Counted from the first letter of the stretch, positions 22,392 through 30,286 are shown. The stretch: DNA of 64,000 bases from Desulfobacterales bacterium (GCA_028704555.1 JAQWFD010000006.1:1-64000); one strand, 5' to 3'. Made by a program: numbers and translations. Notes: generated by a model from the letters alone, not told the origin.

Positions 22392-23373
22392 TGTAAATAT
22401 CCTCGAAAAATTGATTTCAGACTATACCCAGGTCAGCGACCGGATCGTTCTCGGCTCAGGAATCGGTGAGGACGCAACGGTTATCGATATGGACGGCAGC
22501 CGCTATCTGATCGCAAAGACCGACCCCATCACGCATGCAACCGCTGAAATCGGCTATTATGCGGTCAATATCAATGCCAATGACATCGCGGCCATGGGGG
22601 GGGTTCCGCTGTGGTTTCTCGCGACGATTCTGGTGCCGGAGCATACGGAACAAAAAGAACTCGAGAGGATATTTTCACAGATATCCGGAAGCTGCAAAGC
22701 ACTTGGGATTATCTATTGCGGGGGGCACACCGAAGTGACCAGCAGTGTCACCAAGCCGGTGGTGGTGGGGCAGATGCTGGGGGAGGTTGAAAAAACAGGG
22801 CTTAAACCCACGGCCGGTGCAAAAAAAGGCGATGACCTGATTATGACCAAATGGGCGGCGATAGAGGCGACTTCCATCATCGCCAATGAACACGGGCAGT
22901 CATTAAAAACCCATTTTTCTGATGAATTGGTTACCCGTGCCCAGCAGTACCTGTATGATCCGGGAATCAGCGTAACTCTGGATTCACGGATCGTTTCACG
23001 GTATCCGGAGATTCATGCGCTGCATGATCCCACCGAAGGGGGCATTGCAACCGGCATATATGAAATGGCGTATGCCAGCCACCTGGGGATGGAGGTGTAC
23101 CATGACCGGATTCCGATCAGCTGCGAGACAGCGGCGCTATGTCAATTTTATAATATCGATCCGCTGGGCACCTTTGCTTCGGGATCATTGCTGATTGCCT
23201 CGGCGCCCGATGTGTCCGGGGAGGTTATCGGAAAGTTGAACGAACATGGCATCAAGGCCACCTGTATCGGTAAATTCATGGACCCGGCGGACGGCATCCG
23301 GCTGATAAAACAGGCGCAAACGATTCCGCTGCCCATATATCAGCAGGATGAGCTGTCTAAGATATTCGGATAG
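22363..23373 (+). CDS. AIR synthase-related protein (PurM/HypE/ThiL superfamily)
   Basis: 336 residues. ATP-binding PurM-like fold: GIGEDATVI (about residue 30), NINANDIAAMGG (about 70), and GLDPTEGGIATGI-like motif HDPTEGGIATGIYEM (about 220). The superfamily uses ATP to phosphorylate or activate small molecules (AIR, thiamine phosphate, selenide, carbamoyl groups). The active-site Cys/Sec and Lys pattern of selenophosphate synthetase is not present, so it is not read as SelD despite the neighbouring selenopeptide genes. Ribosome site GAGAGGTG lies inside the end of the permease gene. Confidence 0.8.
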   Translation: MAVLQIGKINVNILEKLISDYTQVSDRIVLGSGIGEDATVIDMDGSRYLIAKTDPITHATAEIGYYAVNINANDIAAMGGVPLWFLATILVPEHTEQKELERIFSQISGSCKALGIIYCGGHTEVTSSVTKPVVVGQMLGEVEKTGLKPTAGAKKGDDLIMTKWAAIEATSIIANEHGQSLKTHFSDELVTRAQQYLYDPGISVTLDSRIVSRYPEIHALHDPTEGGIATGIYEMAYASHLGMEVYHDRIPISCETAALCQFYNIDPLGTFASGSLLIASAPDVSGEVIGKLNEHGIKATCIGKFMDPADGIRLIKQAQTIPLPIYQQDELSKIFG

Positions 23374-23394
23374 GCTCGTAGCCACGGATGGGGG

Positions 23395-25002
23395 TTATCC
23401 GGACGGGCTGAAAAAACACCAGGGGTCCTTCTCTTCGAACAGGTCCATGCCGGCGCTGTAAGTGGCGGCCAGGCATCCCCGGCAGACCGGGCGCAGGGCG
23501 CAGCGCCGGCAAGCCCTGCTTCCCTGCCTGTAGCGGTGTGCGGTTGCCGAATCGTATATGTCTTCAAGGGGCTGATGAAAAATGTTTCCGATACAGGAAG
23601 GAAATTTTCTGCAGGCATGGACCTCGCCATCGGCAAGTACGGATACGAAATTAAAGGCGGCGCCGCACCCGTAACCGGTGCAGCCGCCAAAGGGCGGCTG
23701 GCCGTTCCGGTATCGAAGGATGTTAAAAAGATTGTCTTTGATGCTCAATACCGGATTGGTTTTCGCCGCAGCGGCATAATCGGTCAGGAACCGGCGAAAC
23801 GGATCTTTTTCCGGAAGCATCAGGCTTGCCCCTTCTCCCACCATGGACAGCCGGTTGAATGTAAACGAATCTGTCCGGTTGCGAAGCATTTCGCCCAGAG
23901 GCAGTACCTGGTCCATATTGTCACGGGTTAAGGTCAGCATCACCATCGAGTAGATGTCAAGCTCCCGGAGAATTTTAAGAAATTCAAGGGTGCGTTGAAA
24001 ATGCCCTTGGCCTCTGATCCAGTCATTGTAGGGCGCAAGCCCTTCCAGGCTGACCTGGAAAAAGGACGGTTTGCAGACAGGGATCAATGCCTCGATCCGG
24101 TGTTTCGGGGATGGATTGCCCAAGATGGCAATCGTAAATCTCCGGTCTGCCGCTGCCTGGTAAAGTTGGGTGAAATGGGGGTAGAGCAGCGGATTTCCGC
24201 CGGTAAACGTTACCTGCCCCCTGACATAACGCTGCCTGCAGAAATCAAAAAAATCATCGAGGACGGACACCCCCTGCTCAAGAGGCATGACCGCCCGGTC
24301 GCTTCGGTCGTAACAGTGCCGGCAGTGAAGATCGCAGGTTTGGGTGATATGCCACTGAAGGGTAAAAACGGCAGATGACAGAAATCTGTTGTGATGGATT
24401 TCATTTGACGAATCATAGTCGCTGCTGCGATGAATTTTTGAAGGCGGGCAAAGCAGTATCCCCTTGTCGGCTGCCTGCCGGAGTGCTCCGGTCATCAGCC
24501 CCAATGAGGTGATTTTTTCATCGGCGGCTGCGGTTATGTCGATATGCTCAACCACGAGTTTAAGCGCCAGCAGATCTGCGCTTACGGCCTCTGCAATGTT
24601 CGGCCGGTTTGATTCGGGATTTTTCCAGATCATGACGACAGACTCACCCGGTTCCGGATCGGCAGCGCGGGCGGCCGAAGGCGGATCGATCAGGCTGGCA
24701 AGGCGTTTAAAGGAAACCGGATACAGTTTAAGTGTCGGGTTTACCGTATAGGATGAGACGGCTGGAAACGGTTGGCTTTTTTCGGTACTCAGCTGCCGGA
24801 ATGCCCTTTCGATCCGGGCAAGTTCGGACAGAAAATCCGGAAGGCCGTTCGGTGCGGCCAGGCGTTGCAGCAGCTGCGGGACATCATCCGGCGGCAGTCC
24901 TGTCCCACACGCCGCCTGTATTCTTCCCCAGGCTTTATCATCTATGACTGAGCGGCATGTGGGGTAGACCGTTTCAAATGTTTCAACCTCAGTTGTTGAC
25001 AC
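23395..25002 (-). CDS. sbtM: Radical SAM/SPASM maturase of a thio(seleno)oxazole RiPP (SbtM)
   Basis: 535 residues. An N-terminal region of about 200 residues is followed by a radical SAM core with CDLHCRHC (C-x3-C-x2-C, near residue 222) and GGNPLLYP. The C-terminal SPASM-type cysteines lie in CTGYGCG, CRKFPSC and CRRCALRPVCRGC (about residues 455-515) and would bind auxiliary iron-sulfur clusters. The pattern and length match the SbtM maturases that, by genome context, modify SbtA peptides. GTG start at 25002, with AAGGA eight bases upstream. It lies 42 bases after the sbtA stop and shares its promoter. The precise modification is predicted by family only. Confidence 0.88.
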   Translation of the reverse strand: MSTTEVETFETVYPTCRSVIDDKAWGRIQAACGTGLPPDDVPQLLQRLAAPNGLPDFLSELARIERAFRQLSTEKSQPFPAVSSYTVNPTLKLYPVSFKRLASLIDPPSAARAADPEPGESVVMIWKNPESNRPNIAEAVSADLLALKLVVEHIDITAAADEKITSLGLMTGALRQAADKGILLCPPSKIHRSSDYDSSNEIHHNRFLSSAVFTLQWHITQTCDLHCRHCYDRSDRAVMPLEQGVSVLDDFFDFCRQRYVRGQVTFTGGNPLLYPHFTQLYQAAADRRFTIAILGNPSPKHRIEALIPVCKPSFFQVSLEGLAPYNDWIRGQGHFQRTLEFLKILRELDIYSMVMLTLTRDNMDQVLPLGEMLRNRTDSFTFNRLSMVGEGASLMLPEKDPFRRFLTDYAAAAKTNPVLSIKDNLFNILRYRNGQPPFGGCTGYGCGAAFNFVSVLADGEVHACRKFPSCIGNIFHQPLEDIYDSATAHRYRQGSRACRRCALRPVCRGCLAATYSAGMDLFEEKDPWCFFSPSG

Positions 25003-25044
25003 AACCGGTTCCTTTTTTTACGTTAAATCTGGAAAACATCATTC

Positions 25045-25242
25045 TTACTCGGTCTTTTCCTTGTCTGTGCCACCGGCACAGGAAGATCCGCCGCTTCAAC
25101 TGCTCTGGGAGCTTCCAGCTCCCGGTTTCTCACCGGATCATGCGCTTGCCTTCTCACATCCGTTGAGCGTGAGAGCCGTACCGGCAATCAGCCCGGCGAT
25201 ACAAAATCCTGCCAGAATTTTTTTAAGCTCATTGCTGTTCAT
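25045..25242 (-). CDS. sbtA: SbtA-type RiPP precursor with two selenocysteines
   Basis: 65 residues if both in-frame TGA codons are read as selenocysteine. Start ATG 25242 has a perfect AGGAGG (25251-25256). The leader MNSNELKKILAGF runs into a hydrophobic stretch ending LNGCEKASA. The core then reads U35, a Ser/Gly-rich linker, U49, SGGSSCAGG and an acidic-basic tail before TAA at 25045. TGA codons are at 25138-25140 and 25096-25098. Each is followed by a hairpin whose three-base loop lies exactly 22-24 bases after the TGA. The leader and Gly/Ser/Cys/Sec core match the SbtA family, and the maturase gene follows. Conventional gene finders would stop at codon 34 and miss it. Confidence 0.9.
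25066..25080 (-). promoter_or_regulatory. SECIS-like hairpin for the second UGA of sbtA
   Basis: TGTGCC-GGT-GGCACA, a perfect 6-bp stem with a GGT loop. The stem starts 16 bases and the loop 22 bases after the TGA at 25096-25098. Bacterial SECIS elements are short hairpins at this distance, with a G-rich apical loop bound by SelB. Confidence 0.75.
25107..25123 (-). promoter_or_regulatory. SECIS-like hairpin for the first UGA of sbtA
   Basis: GGGAGCT-GGA-AGCTCCC, a perfect 7-bp stem with a GGA loop. The loop is 22-24 bases after the TGA at 25138-25140, the same register as the hairpin behind the second UGA. Confidence 0.75.
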
Positions 25243-25403
25243 GGTATTCACCTCCTGGTTTTGGTTGGTGAATTGCTGAGGTGCTAAATCCCGGGGAAGA
25301 AATACACTTTGTAATGCACACAGCCATCCTGTTGGATCGACCGTTTGTCGCAGTGCGGGGAAAACGGAACCTATACGGATTCATAACCGGTTGGATAGTA
25401 TTA

Positions 25404-25431
25404 ATTATAGCGATATGCCGGCTGGCGTCAA
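25404..25431 (-). promoter_or_regulatory. Sigma-70-type promoter of the sbtA-sbtM operon
   Basis: On the minus strand TTGACG (25426-25431), a 16-base spacer and a perfect TATAAT (25404-25409). Transcription would start near 25397, leaving a leader of about 155 bases before sbtA. No other good promoter lies between this and the gene. Confidence 0.65.
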
Positions 25432-25442
25432 TTATAAATAAT

Positions 25443-25688
25443 GGCCTTGATCATCATTTCGGCCACGTCGTCACGGGAGCCGTTCCGCCCATTGCCGGCT
25501 TCTCCAGCACGATCCGGGGGATGCCGGGGCCATAAAGCTAAAGCGCAAAAATTCGGCGCGCCTCAGACAGTTTGCGCTTCTTAACGCTTCATGACCCCGG
25601 CATCTTTTCCCCGGAGCGCGCAACGTCGTACGCCAGAAACGGGCGGGACTCCACAGCTGGATATATGGCCGAGACGATGATCAAGGCC
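25443..25688. repeat. Palindromic element family A, compound copy with nested palindrome
   Basis: Left part 25443-25530 starts GGCCTTGATCATCATTTCGG. The right part ends with GGCCGAGACGATGATCAAGG at 25688. Between them (about 25525-25601) sits an unrelated imperfect palindrome with arms AAGCGCAAA and TTTGCGCTT. It looks like one element inserted into another. It lies just upstream of the sbtA promoter. Confidence 0.75.
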
Positions 25689-25704
25689 GAAAACTGTAAG
25701 AAAA

Positions 25705-25838
25705 GGTGTCAGATCTTGCATAGTGAATAGTGCTGTAAAAAGGTTAAATAGTACACTATGCAAGATGTAACACTATTTGTGCTTAATCCTGATCAGCCTA
25801 TGTAGCTGAGTCTTATTTACTATATAAGATCTGACACC
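25705..25838. repeat. Inverted-repeat element bounded by GGTGTCAGATCTT
   Basis: Perfect 13-base inverted repeats (25705-25717 and 25826-25838) enclose 108 bases. Inside, a second inverted pair (CTTGCATAGTG with CACTATGCAAG) shares the inner part of the first arm. No coding sequence. It separates the selenopeptide region from the cassette array. Confidence 0.65.
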
Positions 25839-25856
25839 GATCTTTGAATATTCACC

Positions 25857-25920
25857 ATATAACGCCGTGGTTGACAGGCAGCGAGGTACGATCGGTCCTA
25901 TGTGAAACCACATATTATAC
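25857..25920 (-). other. attC site 1 (integron recombination site)
   Basis: On the minus strand it runs from GTATAAT to GTTATAT, 64 bases. The inner arms GTGGTTTCACATAGG and CCTGTCAACCAC pair with extra unpaired bases on one strand, as in attC hairpins. It begins 2 bases after the stop of the last cassette gene. The left core (AAT rather than AAC) is degenerate. Confidence 0.65.
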
Positions 25921-25922
25921 AA

Positions 25923-26318
25923 TTATTGGATTATTCCCTTTAGATATGGTTTCAAGCTAATTGATTTCCCACCCCGTGCATACATTACATAATTGCTATC
26001 CGTGTCTATTGAAACGACTTTTATTCCTTCGTGGTGATAATCCTGATATGCATCAGGATCAGTGTATATTTTTTTTATTATTTCGATCGGTGTAAGATAA
26101 TATGTTTCCTGATCCCCGCAAATCCACAACTCAAAAGCTGTAGTTAATGTGTTGGAGTTAATGTTAAATTTTTATTTTGAAGGTGAACGACTATTTGTTG
26201 AGCAAAATCGAACGTGAATAACATTATTCCCTATTCTTATTTTTGCTCGACCAGAAGGGACCCAATTTTGCGTTCCACAAATCTTTGAATAAACTGCTCT
26301 CTTAATTTGTTCACTCAT
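25923..26318 (-). pseudogene. Cassette F: conserved small protein split by in-frame TAA
   Basis: One frame of 131 codons with a single internal TAA at 26172-26174. The first 48 codons start MSEQIKRAVYSKICGTQNW, with AAGGA in front and the attC core GTT 20 bases upstream. The same frame resumes directly after the stop (KFNINSNTLTTAFELWICGD) and runs to the real end at 25923 with no ATG. Both halves read like one soluble protein of unknown function. Either a nonsense mutation or, less likely, a readthrough. It is the last cassette of the array. Confidence 0.72.
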
Positions 26319-26331
26319 TTTATGTTCCTTC

Positions 26332-26397
26332 GTATAACGTGCGGGTAACTTGCCGGGCGCGTTGTTTTGCCCGGTCAAGTTCACCCGATGGTTCGGC
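26332..26397 (-). other. attC site 2
   Basis: Minus strand from GCCGAAC to GTTATAC, 66 bases. Arms CGGGTgAACTTGaCCGGGC and GCCCGGCAAGTTACCCG pair perfectly apart from two extra bases (lower case) on one arm. Such extrahelical bases are the diagnostic mark of attC. The next cassette gene has its ribosome site within 15 bases of the GTT core. Confidence 0.9.
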
Positions 26398-26445
26398 GAA
26401 GCCGTTGTTGTTTCCAATTCTGTCAAGAATGAAGACCTGACCCCG

Positions 26446-26724
26446 CTATTTTTTCACCTCGTCAAACTGTTCTTCGATAACCTGATTGAAAGATTCGATT
26501 ATCCCATCGACTACCTCTTTGGCTATATTTGCCTTATCCGTTGGTTCCTCAACCTCAGCCCATGTGATTGCTATGCCGCATTTGCGTTCAATTAGATGGG
26601 TTAAGTGTTTGGCTAAAGGAGTGAAATCTATGTCTCCATCCAATGAGATCAAAATCGCCGTACCATCCAAAGCAATTTCAATGGATTCTTCGGTGATGGT
26701 TGCGGTGCAGTTTATTTCACACAT
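26446..26724 (-). CDS. Cassette E small protein, partner of PHP-ATPase
   Basis: 92 residues, acidic, soluble, with no recognised family. The first half is beta-rich in appearance (SIEIALDGTAILISLDGDIDF), and the second half is helical and ends EEQFDEVKK. It overlaps the end of the PHP-ATPase gene by eight bases and shares its cassette, so the two were acquired together and are translationally coupled. A regulatory or immunity-like subunit is one possibility; nothing in the sequence proves it. Confidence 0.75.
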   Translation of the reverse strand: MCEINCTATITEESIEIALDGTAILISLDGDIDFTPLAKHLTHLIERKCGIAITWAEVEEPTDKANIAKEVVDGIIESFNQVIEEQFDEVKK

Positions 26725-29146
26725 GGTCTTGCCTCAATTCAGTTAGAATGCGTTTGATGTTATATTTCTTGGCCCGCCGATCAAAAATGTATTCGCCACC
26801 ATCCAATATTTGACAAACCTCTTTTTGTGCCTGTCGATCTTCCAGCACGATTTGCCGGTAGCTGATGCGTTGATCGTCATTGCTTGCCACAATGATGGAC
26901 TCGGCATCCCCATAGACGACAATAGCGGGATTGTGGGTTACAAGAAATACCTGACCTCGGAACTTCTTTTCCCGAATCATGGAAACGAGAGCTTCAGCAA
27001 TAAAGTTGCTACCCAAGTTGTCCTCTGGTTGGTCTATGAAGACGAGTTTGCTGTCCGCTTGAGAGAGAAGGATTTCCAAATATTTTTCAGAGTTATAGCC
27101 CGGACTGTTGCCTTTCGAGGTTGATGCGTCTGCATATATTAACGACTCATTCGGATTGCTGTAACACTCATAAAGCGGAGTAAAAAGGGTTCCTAACTTG
27201 CGGCTCAACGCATCAGGTGTATTGCCGCCGAGGTTCTTAACACTCTTTTCGTCTGAGATGAGAGCAAGCAGGTTGCTGTAAAGGCTCTTTGCCGTGTCTG
27301 CGTTTCGAATAGCATCCAAAACGACATCACGCGGTGAGGTATTGGCTGTGGCCTCGACAACAAACCTTGTTTCCCCATGAAGGTCGAACTCCTCAACTTC
27401 ATGGCATAACAAGCTACTTGTCTGGTTGCTTACCAATAAGAGCTTCGCGGCGGACTCAAGCTTATCTTTTACATCTACAGCGATAGCTTGGATTGTCTGA
27501 GTCGCATTGGCCTTGTCCTCGGCAGCATTTCCCAAGCCGGTGTTCTTTTCTGAAAGAGTCTTTTCTACCCACTCGACAAAGGTTTGTTTTCTTAGAGAAA
27601 CAAGCCCTCTATTGCGATAATGCTGTTGCTTATCTTGAATCAACTTCTCAAAGGCTTCAGTGAGTTGAGATTCTTCATCGGTGAACGAAATGAAAGCATT
27701 CTCTTTCAAGGCGTCCACGGCTTTTAAGACTGCGAGAAACTGCTCATCTGTCTCTTTCAAAAGCTCTGTGGAATTGCCGATTTCTTCAAGGATTGTTTCC
27801 TTGTCGAACTTTACAGTGTATTCATCACTTAAGCTCTCTGCGATAGTCTGTTCATGAAGCACAAAACTTCGTTCCTTCAGGCTTTCATAAGCCTCACTGT
27901 AAGCTTTAGATAGAGCGTCTACCTCATTTCTAAGCTGATTGCGTTTTTCAATCAGGTTCTGCCGCGCCAAATTCCTTTCGTCTTTTTTCCCCACTTTGTC
28001 AGCAAGCTCATCGAGGTGGAACTGCTCGAAATATCGAATGATGTCGCCTTGCTTAATCCAGATAGGCTCTGCATCCAAGGTTGATTCGCCTGAATATGCA
28101 GCTTCACGTTGAGTCTTGGTCTGCACCGTAGCGGTGGATAGCAGACCTTCGTAAGTATGGTCTTCAGGAAGCCTGTCGATACATTTACCGAACAAGCTCA
28201 TTAACAAGCTTTTTCCACTGGAACGTCCCCCGATAATGACATTGAGATGAGGGCTGAACATAAGGTGTGTGTCTGAAATGTGGTCACATCCCGAAATCTT
28301 TAGCCCCTCCAAATGGTTTTGGTTACGAGGAAAAGTCGCCAGTTGAGCTTCGGACTTAATGCGCGACTCAGGATCAATGAATGCTTGCCTAAGCGTCTCG
28401 TAATTCTTACCGCCTTTAACATAATTGAATTCATGCGGAGGATTTTCAGTTCCTCCCTTATGCACGAGGGGATACTTCTCTATGTTGTGATTATCGGAAA
28501 ACTGTATGTATGCGATGTCTTTCCTATCACGATGGGCTTCTGGCATTTGCTTGCCGAACGAGTCATTGTAATGGGCAATAGCTTTTTGTTTCACCTTCTC
28601 CAGAGCACAACTCGGCATAAGCAAAAGCATCTTTTGTGCATAAGGTATATCAGCGCGATAAGCATCAACCAGACTGTTAGAGCCGTTGCCTGCGTGGGGA
28701 ATAAAGAAGAAATCATCAGTCGGAAACAAAGTAACAATATCATCAAGAGTTATTACACGATCAGCATGCGCCAGTTCTTTCTCCGAATAGTAACCCTCCA
28801 GTGCATCACTAAGTCGATTGACGTTATCAATATCATGATGGCAGAAAATGAATAGTGAATGGTATCGTGCTCCATCCACAGTCACATCAAGCTCTATTCC
28901 AATTAATAGGAGAGGGCCATCTTCACTCGCAAAGGTCTCATAGTATTCAGTATAGGCTGCGACATTGATGATGTTGTGATCAGTTAATGAGAATATTTCG
29001 ACACCGTTCTCCACCATTTTGCTGTAGACTGTCTGTATAGAGAAGGTGCCTTTGTAGTCATTTGCTTTGGTCAGCTTGCTCATATCCGTATGGATATGAA
29101 GATCCACCCTCAGGAAATCAGAATATGGTTTTGAGGTACCTGCCAT
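26717..29146 (-). CDS. PHP-domain plus SMC-like ATPase (TrlF-type)
   Basis: 809 residues from the ATG at 29146, which has GGAGGCGG upstream; an ATG ten codons earlier is possible. The N-terminus is a PHP metallo-phosphoesterase domain: H17-x-H19 in DLHIHTD, SLTDHN near 55, IPHAGNGSNS near 150. An ABC/SMC-type ATPase follows: Walker A GGRSSGKSLL near 308, long coiled coil (about 370-600), Walker B LVFIDQPEDNL near 705, and switch histidine VTHNPA near 735. This is the layout of the TrlF-type AAA-like ATPases. A nucleic-acid-directed or nucleotide-directed defence role is likely by context, but this is inference. Confidence 0.88.
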   Translation of the reverse strand: MAGTSKPYSDFLRVDLHIHTDMSKLTKANDYKGTFSIQTVYSKMVENGVEIFSLTDHNIINVAAYTEYYETFASEDGPLLLIGIELDVTVDGARYHSLFIFCHHDIDNVNRLSDALEGYYSEKELAHADRVITLDDIVTLFPTDDFFFIPHAGNGSNSLVDAYRADIPYAQKMLLLMPSCALEKVKQKAIAHYNDSFGKQMPEAHRDRKDIAYIQFSDNHNIEKYPLVHKGGTENPPHEFNYVKGGKNYETLRQAFIDPESRIKSEAQLATFPRNQNHLEGLKISGCDHISDTHLMFSPHLNVIIGGRSSGKSLLMSLFGKCIDRLPEDHTYEGLLSTATVQTKTQREAAYSGESTLDAEPIWIKQGDIIRYFEQFHLDELADKVGKKDERNLARQNLIEKRNQLRNEVDALSKAYSEAYESLKERSFVLHEQTIAESLSDEYTVKFDKETILEEIGNSTELLKETDEQFLAVLKAVDALKENAFISFTDEESQLTEAFEKLIQDKQQHYRNRGLVSLRKQTFVEWVEKTLSEKNTGLGNAAEDKANATQTIQAIAVDVKDKLESAAKLLLVSNQTSSLLCHEVEEFDLHGETRFVVEATANTSPRDVVLDAIRNADTAKSLYSNLLALISDEKSVKNLGGNTPDALSRKLGTLFTPLYECYSNPNESLIYADASTSKGNSPGYNSEKYLEILLSQADSKLVFIDQPEDNLGSNFIAEALVSMIREKKFRGQVFLVTHNPAIVVYGDAESIIVASNDDQRISYRQIVLEDRQAQKEVCQILDGGEYIFDRRAKKYNIKRILTELRQDHV

Positions 29147-29181
29147 TACACCGCCTCCAATTTGTTTCTTCTTCATTTCTC

Positions 29182-29270
29182 AGTGAACGGTTGGGGTGAG
29201 GCGCGCGCGTGACCATTTGCCGTAAAAACGGACCCGCTATTCCGCGTCCCTCTCCACCCCATGGTTGCGC
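29182..29270 (-). other. attC site 3
   Basis: Minus strand from GCGCAAC to GTTCACT, 89 bases. The arms GGGGTGgAGaGGgaCGCG and the complement of GCGCGCCTCACCCC pair with extra bases on one side. It overlaps the last codons of the cassette D gene, a common arrangement for cassettes. Confidence 0.75.
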
Positions 29271-29845
29271 GCATTTAATTTTTGATTTCTCTCAATTATA
29301 CCAATAGCTGTTTCAATTAAACTCAGGGACTTTTCCTCAATAACTCTTTCAAAATCATGCATCGTTGTATGGTAGGTTCCGCCAAAGATTTTTTCATGAA
29401 AATCAAAAAGAAAATCATCATGATTAGAAACAAATCGCCTTGGAAGTCCATGGTGTAATGGAATTCGGACATCTTTGTAAAATTGCAGGGATAGTTCGGC
29501 GTCTTTTGAATCAAAAAATCCTTCGGATTCTAATATTTCCACCAGCTTCGAGAAGCCCAAATGTCTCTTGTCTTCTAATTCTTTTTCTATGTTCCTATTG
29601 TTATTTGTTTTCGGAAGAGCATCCGTTGTAAGCTTAATAACCATTTCTCTAATTGTAAGCTCCAATATTGTGGATGATAGATGAAGGGCTCCAAGCAAGG
29701 CTCCAGCTTGCAGGCAAAGAGACAAATCTACAAGATAATATCTGGATACTTTCTGAGACAGTTTTATGGAGTTGATACGACATAGCAGACCCTGGATTTG
29801 TTTCACAATCTTGCCTTTAAATTGCTCCTCATAGCCTCTAATCAC
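29237..29845 (-). CDS. Cassette D: HEPN-like protein of unknown function
   Basis: 202 residues, all-helical in appearance, GTG start with AAGGA upstream. The motif DVRIPLHHGL near residue 133 has an Arg and a His spaced as in HEPN-type domains, many of which are RNases in toxin or defence systems. No close family is recognised. It occupies a complete cassette between attC 4 (just upstream) and attC 3 (overlapping its end). The HEPN reading is tentative. Confidence 0.7.
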   Translation of the reverse strand: MIRGYEEQFKGKIVKQIQGLLCRINSIKLSQKVSRYYLVDLSLCLQAGALLGALHLSSTILELTIREMVIKLTTDALPKTNNNRNIEKELEDKRHLGFSKLVEILESEGFFDSKDAELSLQFYKDVRIPLHHGLPRRFVSNHDDFLFDFHEKIFGGTYHTTMHDFERVIEEKSLSLIETAIGIIERNQKLNARNHGVERDAE

Positions 29846-29872
29846 AAATCAAATCCTTGATATTTATTTCGT

Positions 29873-29940
29873 GCACAACGTTCCGGGTAACTTGCCGGGC
29901 GCGTCGTTTTGACCGGACAATGTTCACCCGGTGGTTAGCG
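29873..29940 (-). other. attC site 4
   Basis: Minus strand from CGCTAAC to GTTGTGC, 68 bases. Arms CCGGGTgAACaTTGtCCGG and CCGGCAAGTTACCCGG pair with three extra bases on one arm. It is closely related to attC 2, which suggests a shared source for these two cassettes. Confidence 0.9.
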
Positions 29941-29960
29941 AAAATTATCTTTGGGCATTA

Positions 29961-30278
29961 CTACTTAAAAACTTTAGTTAAAATGACTGTAAGTATAGCA
30001 CCGATAATTGTACCCGTGATGCCAAAAATGCTTGCAACTACAGCTGTCTTGTTTTGCGATTTTATGAGTTTTTTGTTGAGTTCGTGTTGTTCAATTTTGT
30101 CTCGTCTCCGCCATTCATTTAGTACGACTATCGACCCTGGGTCATCTGGCTTATATTTTAATTGTAACACCGCCAAATCAATACCTGACATGCTTTCAAT
30201 TTTTTCTTTAGATGGTATGTCGTAATATGAACGTGAACGAAAATCTTGTTCTTCCTTATCGTTTTGTAATGTATTCAT
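29961..30278 (-). CDS. Cassette C: small membrane-anchored protein
   Basis: 105 residues starting MNTLQNDKEEQDFR; the GTTAGC core of attC 5 lies just upstream. The body is charged and helical. The C-terminal 25 residues (VVASIFGITGTIIGAILTVIL) form one membrane span, so this is a tail-anchored protein. No family recognised. It fills one complete cassette. Confidence 0.7.
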   Translation of the reverse strand: MNTLQNDKEEQDFRSRSYYDIPSKEKIESMSGIDLAVLQLKYKPDDPGSIVVLNEWRRRDKIEQHELNKKLIKSQNKTAVVASIFGITGTIIGAILTVILTKVFK

Positions 30279-30286
30279 TTTTCTCT

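Noticed and set aside
22363..23373. Selenophosphate synthetase (SelD), because the gene has the same fold and lies next to the selenopeptide operon
   Set aside because: The N-terminal Cys/Sec-plus-Lys active-site pattern of SelD is absent; it reads as another PurM-superfamily member.
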